Source: a virus. From it: 44,412 bases of DNA. The translations under genes and the position numbers were made by a program. Below, one piece after another: positions 6,553 to 16,081 of the stretch. The stretch lies in the IMG/VR virus record IMGVR_UViG_3300023220_000415, positions 1 to 44,412 of that record; one strand, written 5' to 3'. Position 1 is the first letter of the stretch. Each line of letters opens with the position of its first letter. A model generated the notes under the pieces. The model had not been told where the DNA came from and searched no databases. It saw only the letters and a program-made list of their open reading frames with translations.

Positions 6553-9256
6553 CGATCCGGCGGGAATATGTGATATTCAACGCCACTATATTGCAGATGA
6601 CACATTATTAAGGGACTGGCTTATTGAAGAATACGGTCCCAATGGCTTCGCTGTACCTACTACTATTTTTAAAGATAGAGTGGCACCGGAATATGAAATT
6701 AAATTAGAAGAATTAGCAAATGGTTATCCTATCGATAATGATGATAATATTATTATTGTTCATACGCCACAAGGTACTATTGCTCTTTTTATTATCGCCG
6801 TGGTCGTTGCTGTTGTTGCCGTATCATTAGTTTCTATACCAAGTGTACCGGAATTTAAACAACCAACCGAATCACCTAATAATAATCTGTCCGGACAAAC
6901 AAATATCGCTAGACCTCAACAGCGCATACCCGATGTTTATGGAAAAAATAAAGTATTTCCTGATTTAATAGCTAAAACTTATTTTGAATTCATTAATCAA
7001 GTGAAAGTACAAAATGAATTTATGTGTATTGGTCGAGGTGAATATCTTGTCGAAGAAGAGAAAACAGGCAATTCACTCCTGGCCGGTATAGCTGGTACCG
7101 TTTCTACAATTTTTGAACCTTTCACAGCTCCATCCCAATTACTTGACGTAACAGCATCAAATGAAGTCAATGGACAAGACATTATCGGACCTAATGTTGC
7201 TAAGGTCAATATTGGAAGTGCTGTAACTCGTTTTACCGATTCAAGTACGATTAAAAGTACTGACGTTACTATGGCTACTTTTGAAGAAATGGTTACTAGT
7301 GAGTTATTTGATATTAGTAGTCCATCGGTCGATAGTGTTTTAGGTTCATCCGATATTGATTTTGCGGCGACCAATGCCGATGAAATAACAAGTTCCGGAC
7401 CTAATTTGAGCGTATTCAGTATCGGAGATATTATTCAGATTAGTGGAACATCAAGTAATAATGTTAACGCTAAAATTCTAACTGTATCATCGGGTGTTTT
7501 AAAATGCGTTGATCCGGTGACAGAGGTGGCAATTGTTTTCACTAATGAAACCGGTACGAGTGCAGCAATAACTAATACTGTCATCAATGCAGGTACATTT
7601 ACGTTTAGTAGTTTCAGTCAAGCAGATATTGGTGGTGGTGTTACTGAATTTACTATCACAGTGACCGAGACTACTTTTACTGTTTTATCTGCTCACCCTA
7701 ATAAATATGTTTCGCAGTCATTTAAATCAAATGAAATTGGTCCATTTAATGTCCCCGGTAATCCTGATCAAGTTTGGTTTGATATTCAACTTCCTAAAGG
7801 ATTGCAGAATGAAGGTGAATTTTTTACTATTAATTTAACGTTGAGATTGCAACAAATTGATGGTGGGGGATCGCCCATTGGTACAGCTGAAGATACGCCG
7901 ATAGAGATTACAGAAAATACCATTGATCCTTTGTTTTTTACCTTTAAAGTTATCCCTCTTGTTATTGGAGATAATATTATTTATGAGGCTAGCGTTTTAC
8001 GAAGCACCAATACTATCAGTGTTGCAGGTCTATCTGAACAAACTAAATGGACTCGATTAGCTGGTGTCGAAGATGTTACTGTCGCTAATTTTGGTAATGT
8101 AACAACCTGGTTTGTCACGACACGTGCCACTGAACAGGCTACCAGCATTCAAGAAAGAAAATTTAATGCTGTTGTAACTCGAAAACTCCCTACATTCAAT
8201 CGAGCTACTGGTATTATGACAACAACCACACCCCCTACAGCACGCATGGCTGATGCTGTTGTGGATATACTGACTAATTCATTCATGGGAAATAAACCAT
8301 TGGCCCAGATTGATTTAGTAGGTTTATATGATATTCAGGATGATTTAGATTCTGATGTAATTTATGGTGATGCTTTAGGGCGTTTTTGTTATTCGTTTAG
8401 TAATTCCAGAACTCCTGTTGATGATGAAGTCAATACAGCTTTACGTGCATGCCGATCATTTAAATTTCAAGAAGGAAACGTGATTAAATTCGGTCGAGAT
8501 CAACTGAATAATATTAGAACGACCACATTTAATCGGCGACTTAAAAAACCAGATAGCGAAAGTAAAACGCGTAAACTATTTAAACCAAATGATTTTGATG
8601 GTATATCTTTAGAATGGGTAGATGAAAATACCGGTGAAGGTGAAACGATTGTTTTTCCCGAATCAAGTACACCCGCTAACCCCCAACGACTAGAAGCGGC
8701 GGGTGTAAAAAATTATGATCAAGCTTGGAATTTAGGACTTATTAATTTCAATATATTGCAATTGAGAAGAACCAGTGTTGATACAACAATATTAGAAGAT
8801 GCATTGCTTGCTTTTCCTAATGCGCGTGTAGGTAATGTTGATAGTACTACGCTTAAAACACAGGATGGAGAAATAAAAGCAATCAACGGTCTGACAGTAA
8901 CGACAGTGGACGATATAGATTTTCAAGGGTTTACAACATCAACTGTTATATTACGTGATAAAAGCGGCGGTGCAAGCAATCCTATTGTCGTTACGGAGAT
9001 TCCCGGTGATAGCAAAGGATTTATATTATCGTCTTTACCTTCATTTAATATTTTTATTCGTGGTGACATTCTGGAAGGGTCAGCAATCCAAATGGGTACG
9101 CTTTATGATTTTGCACCCGATAGTAATCATTTAGCCAACGATTATCTAGTGCAAGCAATTGCCCCAGGTAGTGATGGCTATGTTAACGTAAAATTACTTA
9201 ATTATGATGAAGATGTTTATATTCCAGATACGACAACACCTACACCCAGGAGTTAG
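6536..9256 (+). CDS. Tail-tip central hub protein, lambda J-like
   Basis: 906 residues. The N-terminal 70 residues look like a small beta-grasp/hub anchor (DPAGICDIQRHY). A hydrophobic stretch (residues about 78-97, IALFIIAVVVAVVAVSLV) follows, then NNNLSGQTNIARPQQ and IPDVYGKNKVFPDL. That block is the hallmark of the J/gp53-like hub N-terminus in phages of this type. The middle has many strands. There is no long receptor-binding tail of fibronectin repeats, so receptor binding may lie with the downstream tailspike. It forms the baseplate hub and is probably threaded by the tape measure. Confidence 0.85.
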   Translation: MILVCNDPAGICDIQRHYIADDTLLRDWLIEEYGPNGFAVPTTIFKDRVAPEYEIKLEELANGYPIDNDDNIIIVHTPQGTIALFIIAVVVAVVAVSLVSIPSVPEFKQPTESPNNNLSGQTNIARPQQRIPDVYGKNKVFPDLIAKTYFEFINQVKVQNEFMCIGRGEYLVEEEKTGNSLLAGIAGTVSTIFEPFTAPSQLLDVTASNEVNGQDIIGPNVAKVNIGSAVTRFTDSSTIKSTDVTMATFEEMVTSELFDISSPSVDSVLGSSDIDFAATNADEITSSGPNLSVFSIGDIIQISGTSSNNVNAKILTVSSGVLKCVDPVTEVAIVFTNETGTSAAITNTVINAGTFTFSSFSQADIGGGVTEFTITVTETTFTVLSAHPNKYVSQSFKSNEIGPFNVPGNPDQVWFDIQLPKGLQNEGEFFTINLTLRLQQIDGGGSPIGTAEDTPIEITENTIDPLFFTFKVIPLVIGDNIIYEASVLRSTNTISVAGLSEQTKWTRLAGVEDVTVANFGNVTTWFVTTRATEQATSIQERKFNAVVTRKLPTFNRATGIMTTTTPPTARMADAVVDILTNSFMGNKPLAQIDLVGLYDIQDDLDSDVIYGDALGRFCYSFSNSRTPVDDEVNTALRACRSFKFQEGNVIKFGRDQLNNIRTTTFNRRLKKPDSESKTRKLFKPNDFDGISLEWVDENTGEGETIVFPESSTPANPQRLEAAGVKNYDQAWNLGLINFNILQLRRTSVDTTILEDALLAFPNARVGNVDSTTLKTQDGEIKAINGLTVTTVDDIDFQGFTTSTVILRDKSGGASNPIVVTEIPGDSKGFILSSLPSFNIFIRGDILEGSAIQMGTLYDFAPDSNHLANDYLVQAIAPGSDGYVNVKLLNYDEDVYIPDTTTPTPRS

Positions 9257-9261
9257 AAATT

Positions 9262-11700
9262 ATGGCCTTAACACAACAAGATATTGACGACACAGAAGCG
9301 GCGATAAACGCCATTGTCGCTTGGGCTAATGGTGGACCGGATTTCACAGCAATAACGCCTAACGGTCGTCAAGTAGCTAGTCCAAGTAAAGTTATTGCTG
9401 ATTCATTATTATTTAAAAATGCGATTGCATGGCCACCGGGTGGTACTGTAACTGACGCTACGCAAACATATACTGATAGTGGCATTGTTTATGCTCCTCA
9501 ACCTTCGCAGCTGCCTTTCATCGGTAGTGGCGCATTTATAGCGAGCCGGTTTTACATTGTTCAAGGCATTTTATCTGCAGCTTTAGCAGATCAAGTAACT
9601 ACAGGCAGTCAGTTTATTGGTTATCGGGATAGAACTCTAGAAGATACACTTGATGACACTCCAATGGGTTTTGAAAGTATTTCGGATGCTAGTCTTAGTG
9701 ATCTCATCGGTATCGATATTCTTAAAACAACGAGTAATATAGGTGGTTGGGCCGGTAGTACTACACCCCCAAAAGGAAGCGCTATTTACTATAGAGATGG
9801 CGCCACCCCGAGTACCCCATCTACTTTATTTGCGAATCGTAACGGTTTTTTTGATTCGCAAGGGGTTAGTTACGCGTTAAGTACAGGTCAAGAATGGAAT
9901 GTACATATGTTTGGTGCAACCGGTGACGGCGTAACGGACGACGATGTTGCTGTAGATTTTGCCGTCGCAGCGTCTATTGTTGCATCGAGAGACCTTTCAT
10001 TTTTGGAAGGTACTTATTTATGTAGTATTGAGGTAACAGACGGACCCATTCGTATTACAGGCGCTGGCCCACAAAAGAGCATCCTGAAAAACAACTCGAC
10101 AAGTTCAAATCTAGTAGCCTTCAAAAGAGACCCTTCTCCGTTTCTTATGGAAATTAGAGGATTCACTCTTGATAATAATTCTAAAGTCTCCAGCACCTTA
10201 TTTTGTGATGTTAGTAACTGCGTGTTTAAAGACTTACTCATTTTAAACTATGGCAATAATACAGAGATTCACTGGGGGTTTGAATTAAGCTCTGCTACAT
10301 CTTCCTATGTAGAAAATATTTCGTTTGGTGATATTGATACGACATTTGGCGGATCTATAAGAGTTTTTGAATCGTTCGAAACTACAATTATTGGTATACA
10401 GATGGGACGTTCTGCCACTGATTCTACCCAATATTCAGCACATTTTCAGGTTGCAAACGGTGTAAGTATAACAAGCCTTTATGGAGAAGAAGGTGGTGGT
10501 GCTGGAATGGTCCTCTTTCAATCATGTCTTGGGTTAAACGTAATCAATCTTGATATGGAAGTTTTTTCAACAAGACTAACATCGGGTGCATACTACTTTA
10601 TAAACGCTTGTAAAGGACTTAAGATCGAAGGTGGTTTTTTAAGATACAATTCTGAAATAAGCGCCCCTGTAATAACACCAAGAGCTTTCTACACAATCAA
10701 TAATTCAGAGGGTGTTAAAATTTCCGATCAACATTGGATTAGAGGTGTAAATACTTCTGTGGCAATGGTTACAGCTGGATTAAATTCTAAAAATATAGAA
10801 ATTAGTGATATCACTATAAGAAACGTTAGGTTTTCATTGCCTACAGTAGATTTTACAGAATTAGCTTATAACGTAACTGATATGAGTGGAGTTGAAGGAT
10901 TGACTCTTAGAAATATCCTATCAGAAACCGCAGGTGCTACTTGTCAATTCGATGGATGCACCGAGGTTACTCTAGAGAACGTACCGACGCCTGTACCGCT
11001 TGGTGTCAACATAATGGCAACTCAGAAAGGGTTGAATACAGCATTCTCAGCTAGTTCCAACGCCCAATCGAATGTAACCGGAAACGCCACATCATATGAT
11101 GTTATATTTGGTAATGTTATTTTTGATAACGCCGAAGATATAGGAAAACATACAGGTTCAGATGGTGCTTCTGTTTTAACTAATTCCGGTAAATCTTATA
11201 CAGTGAATCAATTGATAGGTTTTACTGTAACTAATATTTCGGATGGTAGTTCAGGAACTATCACGGCTAATACAGCCACGACGGTAACCGCCACTCTCGC
11301 TGGTGGTACTGATAATGATTGGGATACCGACGATATTTCAAGTATAGACTTTGGAAACTTCGATGGTATATCAACGTTTAAAGCACCTGTAACGGGTAAA
11401 TACCAATTAAATACTTCTGTTAAAATGGCTGGTATAACTGATACAACACTACAAGACGGAACTCTGACATTTATAACTTCTAATAGAAATTACATTATAG
11501 ATAGGGGAGACCCTTTTACCCAAGCCACAAAAACCACAGATACAGGGATAGCTGGTGAATTGACTTGGGGAGGTGGTGAGTTAGTTGATCTTGATGCAGG
11601 AGACACTGTTAAAGTACGTCTAAATATTGATGGTATAGGATCGGCGGATACTGTAGACATTGTTGCAGATAGTTATTTTTCGGCTTCTTTAATAAAATGA
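9262..11700 (+). CDS. Tailspike, pectate-lyase-type beta helix with C-terminal jelly roll
   Basis: 812 residues. The N-terminal 200 are a virion anchor region. At about residues 211-235 lies WNVHMFGATGDGVTDDD, the start signature of the pectate-lyase-3 / tailspike beta helix, and repeated strands follow. The C-terminal 110 residues (FDGISTFKAPVTGKYQL ... DAGDTVKVRLNIDG ... YFSASLIK) look like a C1q/TNF-type jelly roll, a common trimer knob. Likely binds and perhaps cleaves a host surface polysaccharide. The active site cannot be placed. Last gene of the late operon. Its 3' end overlaps the convergent gene at 11673 by 28 nt. Confidence 0.85.
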   Translation: MALTQQDIDDTEAAINAIVAWANGGPDFTAITPNGRQVASPSKVIADSLLFKNAIAWPPGGTVTDATQTYTDSGIVYAPQPSQLPFIGSGAFIASRFYIVQGILSAALADQVTTGSQFIGYRDRTLEDTLDDTPMGFESISDASLSDLIGIDILKTTSNIGGWAGSTTPPKGSAIYYRDGATPSTPSTLFANRNGFFDSQGVSYALSTGQEWNVHMFGATGDGVTDDDVAVDFAVAASIVASRDLSFLEGTYLCSIEVTDGPIRITGAGPQKSILKNNSTSSNLVAFKRDPSPFLMEIRGFTLDNNSKVSSTLFCDVSNCVFKDLLILNYGNNTEIHWGFELSSATSSYVENISFGDIDTTFGGSIRVFESFETTIIGIQMGRSATDSTQYSAHFQVANGVSITSLYGEEGGGAGMVLFQSCLGLNVINLDMEVFSTRLTSGAYYFINACKGLKIEGGFLRYNSEISAPVITPRAFYTINNSEGVKISDQHWIRGVNTSVAMVTAGLNSKNIEISDITIRNVRFSLPTVDFTELAYNVTDMSGVEGLTLRNILSETAGATCQFDGCTEVTLENVPTPVPLGVNIMATQKGLNTAFSASSNAQSNVTGNATSYDVIFGNVIFDNAEDIGKHTGSDGASVLTNSGKSYTVNQLIGFTVTNISDGSSGTITANTATTVTATLAGGTDNDWDTDDISSIDFGNFDGISTFKAPVTGKYQLNTSVKMAGITDTTLQDGTLTFITSNRNYIIDRGDPFTQATKTTDTGIAGELTWGGGELVDLDAGDTVKVRLNIDGIGSADTVDIVADSYFSASLIK

Positions 11701-11954
11701 TCCTTTTCAATATTTTTTATTGAGTTTGTTATATTTAAAGCTTTTATATCAAACTCGACACTTTCAACTAAATGTTTGAAAACATATAACATGTTATGTA
11801 TTAAAGGGTTTTTTTTATGTTTGACTGTCATTAAAAAATTATTCACTTTTGCTATTTCCGTTACAATACAACGTCGGCATCGGTAAGACCCATTACACTC
11901 ACATTGTAAGTTTTGATCAACATAATCATTAATTATTTTTAATTCATCTTTCAT
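11673..11954 (-). CDS. Small Cys-containing protein, unknown
   Basis: 93 residues. Near the N-terminus CECNGSYRCRRC has four Cys in a C-x-C-x6-C-x2-C pattern that could bind zinc. The rest is helical and charged. Its ATG overlaps the polymerase stop by 1 nt (TAATG), so it is the last gene of the leftward replication operon and translationally coupled. Its 3' end overlaps the tailspike end tail to tail. No family recognised. Confidence 0.6.
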   Translation of the reverse strand: MKDELKIINDYVDQNLQCECNGSYRCRRCIVTEIAKVNNFLMTVKHKKNPLIHNMLYVFKHLVESVEFDIKALNITNSIKNIEKDHFIKEAEK

Positions 11955-14038
11955 TACGTTACCACCTCAATTAGTTTCATCGCTTCCGCAATATAATATT
12001 CATAATTTATTATATTGCGGTTAGCATTTTTCATATTATTAGCATCAGTGACAAGCCAGCCGGATTCTATCGCCATATGACGAATCTTATGTACTGATTC
12101 ATTCTTGGTATGAATTTCAGGATTATGAACAGTGTTATCTGACTGTGCGTAAACCTGTTTCGATGTATTATTGTTTTTCTTGTAGTGACCCATAACCCCG
12201 GTTGGTGGTGATACTTTAATTAACGATCCCCCGGTGATAGTTACATAATATCGTGATCGTCTTTGTATTTCGATACCGTTTAGTTCGAGATGACTACCAC
12301 CGGGTGCTTTAGCGAATAGCATAAAATCAAATAGGTCATCATGATTAATAATAAATTGACGAACATCTTTACCATGAACTAATGCAGCTTCAACCGCTTT
12401 CGGCACTATCAATGCACTGTGATCCTTATGCCAGTCTCGACAATTATCAGGATTCCAATCATTAGGATTAGTTAATCGCGTCCGCCAAGCATAAGCGCTT
12501 TTATTCTTTAATTTACCGGACTCACTTAATGCCATGTAACTGTTTACATCTTTTATCCATATTGTATCGTATATAACTTCTTCTAAATTCAGACAGGTAA
12601 ACTTCCCCCATTGTTTACAGATATCACGCGCTCTATCTGCATCCGAATGTTTACAACGAAAAGTGATACCGTCTGTATTACCTTGGATGATTTTTAAATC
12701 GGATACGGTCAATAACCATTCAGCTAGCATACATAATAATAGCTGACCATTTATTGTAATCATCATTGTATACATAGGGTCATAAAAAGGAGTGAAATCA
12801 CTGTTACTATTGCCGAACCCGGCATTAAGTGCGAGTTTATATAATGCGTTTTCCATTGTACCCTTAGGAAAGGTCAAACGAATTGCTTTCAATTCCTCAA
12901 CAACACTGCAGTATCCGATACCTAAATGTTCTGGATATATTTTATTGACGATACCGACCGAAGGATAAAAACTTGTTACATCGACATCAATAATTACATA
13001 TTCATGATTGGTATATATTGTTTGACCAGATACGCTAGCATGTAAACCACCCGTACCAAACTTATAGGTGCAGTCATCGACTATACAAGTTAAGTCTTTG
13101 AACACACCTTTGGTTTCGGTGATAATTTGTTGTGATAACCACAAACGAATACGTTCAAATTCTGGGTTATTGAATTTAATATAAGGGAATATTGCATTAC
13201 ATAACGCCATTGAATCGCGTGGTGTTTGATTTGGTTTTTTAGTACCGTCGTCATAATTAAAACAAAGGTCTTTACCGAGTTTTATTATCGTAAAGTCTTT
13301 ACCTATCTTAGCATCATTGTGATTCATAAACGATTTATCATATTTTTTCGATAAACCTTCGCGAAACTCAATCATTGGAATTGATACTTTATAAAACTTA
13401 AACGTATTATCAACATCAAAATCATTATAAATTAGTAGTTTATCGATTTCATCCGGTTGTAATTCGCTGCCGGGTTTATAAGGTAGGTCTTGAATATCAT
13501 CAGAACGCATTGCAAATTCTATTTGCTTCAATGATGTGGAACGATTTGAATTATCAAAATGATGTATCAGAAACAAATCAATCTGTTCAATATATCTATC
13601 CGACTCCCATATCACATTTTTAAAACGGTCATTCCAAGGCGTATCAATAATTGCTTGTGCGAAATCAAATATCTGTCTGACTGTGAGTTTACCGCCACCT
13701 TCAATAATGTAATGTATTACCGGGTAATCGAAACCACCATTAGTAAAACCAATCATCACCGATTTTTGCGTATGTAGGTGAATTAAAAACTGAATTAAAT
13801 CCCGACTATCATTCCGGCGATAACTAATTTCATATCGGAAACGCGCACCCGTAGCGCAATGCAAAGCACTGAACGTAAACACTAACGGATAGGTTTCAAT
13901 ATCGTAAATATAATGTCTAGGATCGTAGCCCATATCAATACTGTACTCTGAGGGATTAAAACAGTTGGGACATGTTTCCAACGAATGCCGGTACAACATG
14001 CCACAACCATTTATTTTATCACAAATACGTGAACGCAC
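11954..14038 (-). CDS. Family B DNA polymerase with 3'-5' exonuclease
   Basis: 694 residues, starting at GTG 14038. An N-terminal zinc ribbon (Cys6, Cys12, Cys23, Cys26) precedes exonuclease motif I (YDIETYP, Asp46/Glu48), motif II (TNGGFDYP, Asp104) and motif III (Tyr204-x3-Asp208). Polymerase motif A is DVDVTSFYPS (residues 351-360), motif B KLALNAGFGN (401-410) and motif C GNTDG (453-457) with Asn for the usual first Asp of DTD. Shorter than most cellular family B enzymes. It replicates the phage genome with the SSB, helicase and primase genes nearby. Its start overlaps the SSB stop by one base. Confidence 0.92.
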   Translation of the reverse strand: MRSRICDKINGCGMLYRHSLETCPNCFNPSEYSIDMGYDPRHYIYDIETYPLVFTFSALHCATGARFRYEISYRRNDSRDLIQFLIHLHTQKSVMIGFTNGGFDYPVIHYIIEGGGKLTVRQIFDFAQAIIDTPWNDRFKNVIWESDRYIEQIDLFLIHHFDNSNRSTSLKQIEFAMRSDDIQDLPYKPGSELQPDEIDKLLIYNDFDVDNTFKFYKVSIPMIEFREGLSKKYDKSFMNHNDAKIGKDFTIIKLGKDLCFNYDDGTKKPNQTPRDSMALCNAIFPYIKFNNPEFERIRLWLSQQIITETKGVFKDLTCIVDDCTYKFGTGGLHASVSGQTIYTNHEYVIIDVDVTSFYPSVGIVNKIYPEHLGIGYCSVVEELKAIRLTFPKGTMENALYKLALNAGFGNSNSDFTPFYDPMYTMMITINGQLLLCMLAEWLLTVSDLKIIQGNTDGITFRCKHSDADRARDICKQWGKFTCLNLEEVIYDTIWIKDVNSYMALSESGKLKNKSAYAWRTRLTNPNDWNPDNCRDWHKDHSALIVPKAVEAALVHGKDVRQFIINHDDLFDFMLFAKAPGGSHLELNGIEIQRRSRYYVTITGGSLIKVSPPTGVMGHYKKNNNTSKQVYAQSDNTVHNPEIHTKNESVHKIRHMAIESGWLVTDANNMKNANRNIINYEYYIAEAMKLIEVVT

Positions 14039-14961
14039 TAAATGATAATACCATTTGCACGCATCACATCGTCAGTCCAACCCGACTCGATATATTTAGC
14101 ATACGTTAACATTGGATCGGCGTTTGGTCCCATTGTCGGCCCTGTTGGTGTCGGCGTAGGTGGGGGTGGTGCTGCCGTTTTCGGTGGTGATGGAGCTGTT
14201 ACTGTCCCCGGTGCTGAGTTAGTCTTAGAATCACCAATAAACTCAGAAGCGTATTCACCTGGCGCCATCGTAGGTGTTGGGATTGGCGTGGGCGCTGCTG
14301 CTGTCTGTGGTGGCGCCTGTGTATTCCCCGGTGCAGCTGCTTGAGGCGCTGTGGTAGCCGGTGCAACAGCGACATTAGCAGGCAAGCCCTCAACAGGTAG
14401 CGCCTTAGAGAACGCCTTAACAGTGCTCTTGGTTCCTCCACTCTGTGTAAATGGCTCGGCATGACCAAGAAACTGTAAATGGTCACAGCGAGTCATAACA
14501 CCAACACCAAATTGATTATCGAATATGCAGAATCTAACGATAGCGCGATACCAACTACCAGAGTATACAGTGCTAGCTTCTAGAACGTTTTCCCAGGTAT
14601 CGATGATTCCAATAGGCGAAGGTTGTCCGTCATTGTCACTACTGCGGAATTTAAGCCAGTTATGACCAGGATGACCTTCATAAACAACAGGTGGTACGTC
14701 TTTAGTTACTGCCAAATCGCCGTCAGCCGGTTGGTCTGGAAACTTAGCTATAGTATATTGATTCTGCGCGTTAATCATTCCGTTCTTTCTAGCACATTCA
14801 GCAACGGCATTGTTAAACCAATCCACACTTTTATCTTTCCCAAATAACGCTCTAAAATTGAATTGCGGTTTATCGGAAAAAGTATCAGGTTTAACCAAGT
14901 TCGGAAACGTAATTATAAAAGGTGGTGAATAGACTTCGTGAAACTCATATTTCTTAGCCAT
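14038..14961 (-). CDS. DUF2815-type single-strand DNA-binding protein
   Basis: 307 residues from ATG 14961 (MAKKYEFHEV) with AGGAGA nine bases upstream. A longer frame adds nine residues without a better site. The N-terminal 200 residues fit DUF2815 (RALFGKDKS, VYEGHPGHNW, YSGSWYRAIVRFC). A Pro/Ala-rich linker of about 80 residues follows, then a short conserved-looking end (KYIESGWTDDVMRANGIII) that could be a partner-docking peptide. It probably coats single strands for the polymerase encoded by the next gene. Overlaps the DUF2800 gene by 8 nt. Confidence 0.88.
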   Translation of the reverse strand: MAKKYEFHEVYSPPFIITFPNLVKPDTFSDKPQFNFRALFGKDKSVDWFNNAVAECARKNGMINAQNQYTIAKFPDQPADGDLAVTKDVPPVVYEGHPGHNWLKFRSSDNDGQPSPIGIIDTWENVLEASTVYSGSWYRAIVRFCIFDNQFGVGVMTRCDHLQFLGHAEPFTQSGGTKSTVKAFSKALPVEGLPANVAVAPATTAPQAAAPGNTQAPPQTAAAPTPIPTPTMAPGEYASEFIGDSKTNSAPGTVTAPSPPKTAAPPPPTPTPTGPTMGPNADPMLTYAKYIESGWTDDVMRANGIII

Positions 14962-16081
14962 GTTTAAATTTCTCCTGAGTAGTTGCAACGGCGACTCTGC
15001 TATCGTCCATCAATGCAATAGTACTACCGCCTTCGGGGGTGTAAAAGTGTTCTTTAAGTTGTGGGTGTAATTTCTTATCAATACTTTTTTCCAGTTGTGC
15101 AGGGGATTTAAGTACTGGTTCTGGATAATCAAACATTTGTTTTTCTTCAGCACCAGCTATTAACATCGCAAACGGTAATTCGTCTTTATCTTTTACCTGT
15201 CTATGCTTACGATTCTTAACAAGCTTACAACCAGGAATATGAAAACCTCGTTGTTGTCGTTCAGTACCGTAAGCCTTAGCATCACTAATTAATTGTTTTG
15301 CTGTTTTCTCCCACTGTAATACAGTTGCTATTCGTTCATCGCTCATAGTAAACGGTGGTTGAATAACATAACCACACCAAGATAAATATTCAGGACAAGT
15401 CATTTTCGCCTTACAGTGCTTACAATGTTCGCCGGGTGTACGTGGTGAATTTGGATCTAGAACCGCTTTTACTGCAGGCCGTAAAACATCTTCACCCCAA
15501 TCACGTAACTGAACAGCAGATATTAATTTAGTTTCTACCAGATCACCAATACGCGGTTGAACAATACCTAATTGAACATGATCAACAGCTAATCCTTGAC
15601 TCTTTAAAAAAACCAAAAACATCAATGCGTATACCCATAACGGTCCATTACGTTCAACAGTCACTAAACTATAACCATACTTCAAATCATCAACGTATAG
15701 TGTTTTTGTAATACTATCGTAAACACCACTATCTAGCGTCCCGTAAAGCTGTTCTGATATTTCCGGTAGCGATAAACGCAACTCGATAAACCGATTGTCA
15801 CCTGGGCGATCACGAATCAAATCAACATACATCTGAACGTATTCACATTGTTCACGTGTTACTTCGATATGATTAAATTCACAACCAAGAAAACGTAAGG
15901 CGTCACAGTTTAAATTAAAACATGCCTCCGAATGCATATGAGCACCTGTTCCTTCTTCAGCTGGTTGACTGAAGAGGTCGGGCATTTCTAATTCGGCATA
16001 ACCACTGCCGAAACAGTTCAAGCGCTTTTCAGCGCTCGATGGTGGGAACAATAAACTATGCGTGGGTTGCATCATGGTCAA
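14954..16081 (-). CDS. DUF2800 Cas4-like PD-(D/E)XK nuclease
   Basis: 375 residues. Contains GTLDSGVYD and LYVDDLKYG, the Asp ... Asp-x-Lys core of the RecB/Cas4 fold. One Cys at the N-terminus (Cys23) with three more near residues 220-230 (CKHCKAKMTCP) resembles the Fe-S cluster set of AddB and Cas4. Found typically beside DUF2815 genes, as here. Probable role in recombination or end processing during replication. ATG 16081 overlaps the upstream gene by 26 nt, and a second ATG lies two codons in. Confidence 0.88.
   Translation of the reverse strand: MTMMQPTHSLLFPPSSAEKRLNCFGSGYAELEMPDLFSQPAEEGTGAHMHSEACFNLNCDALRFLGCEFNHIEVTREQCEYVQMYVDLIRDRPGDNRFIELRLSLPEISEQLYGTLDSGVYDSITKTLYVDDLKYGYSLVTVERNGPLWVYALMFLVFLKSQGLAVDHVQLGIVQPRIGDLVETKLISAVQLRDWGEDVLRPAVKAVLDPNSPRTPGEHCKHCKAKMTCPEYLSWCGYVIQPPFTMSDERIATVLQWEKTAKQLISDAKAYGTERQQRGFHIPGCKLVKNRKHRQVKDKDELPFAMLIAGAEEKQMFDYPEPVLKSPAQLEKSIDKKLHPQLKEHFYTPEGGSTIALMDDSRVAVATTQEKFKHG

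Noticed and set aside
11690-11735. Bidirectional terminator at the tailspike end
   Set aside because: Only AT pairs (AATAAAA/TTTTATT) with a wide loop, so too weak to call.
14042-14344. Rightward open frame over the SSB linker
   Set aside because: It is the antisense shadow of the Pro/Ala-rich linker, and Gly/Val-rich composition follows from that.
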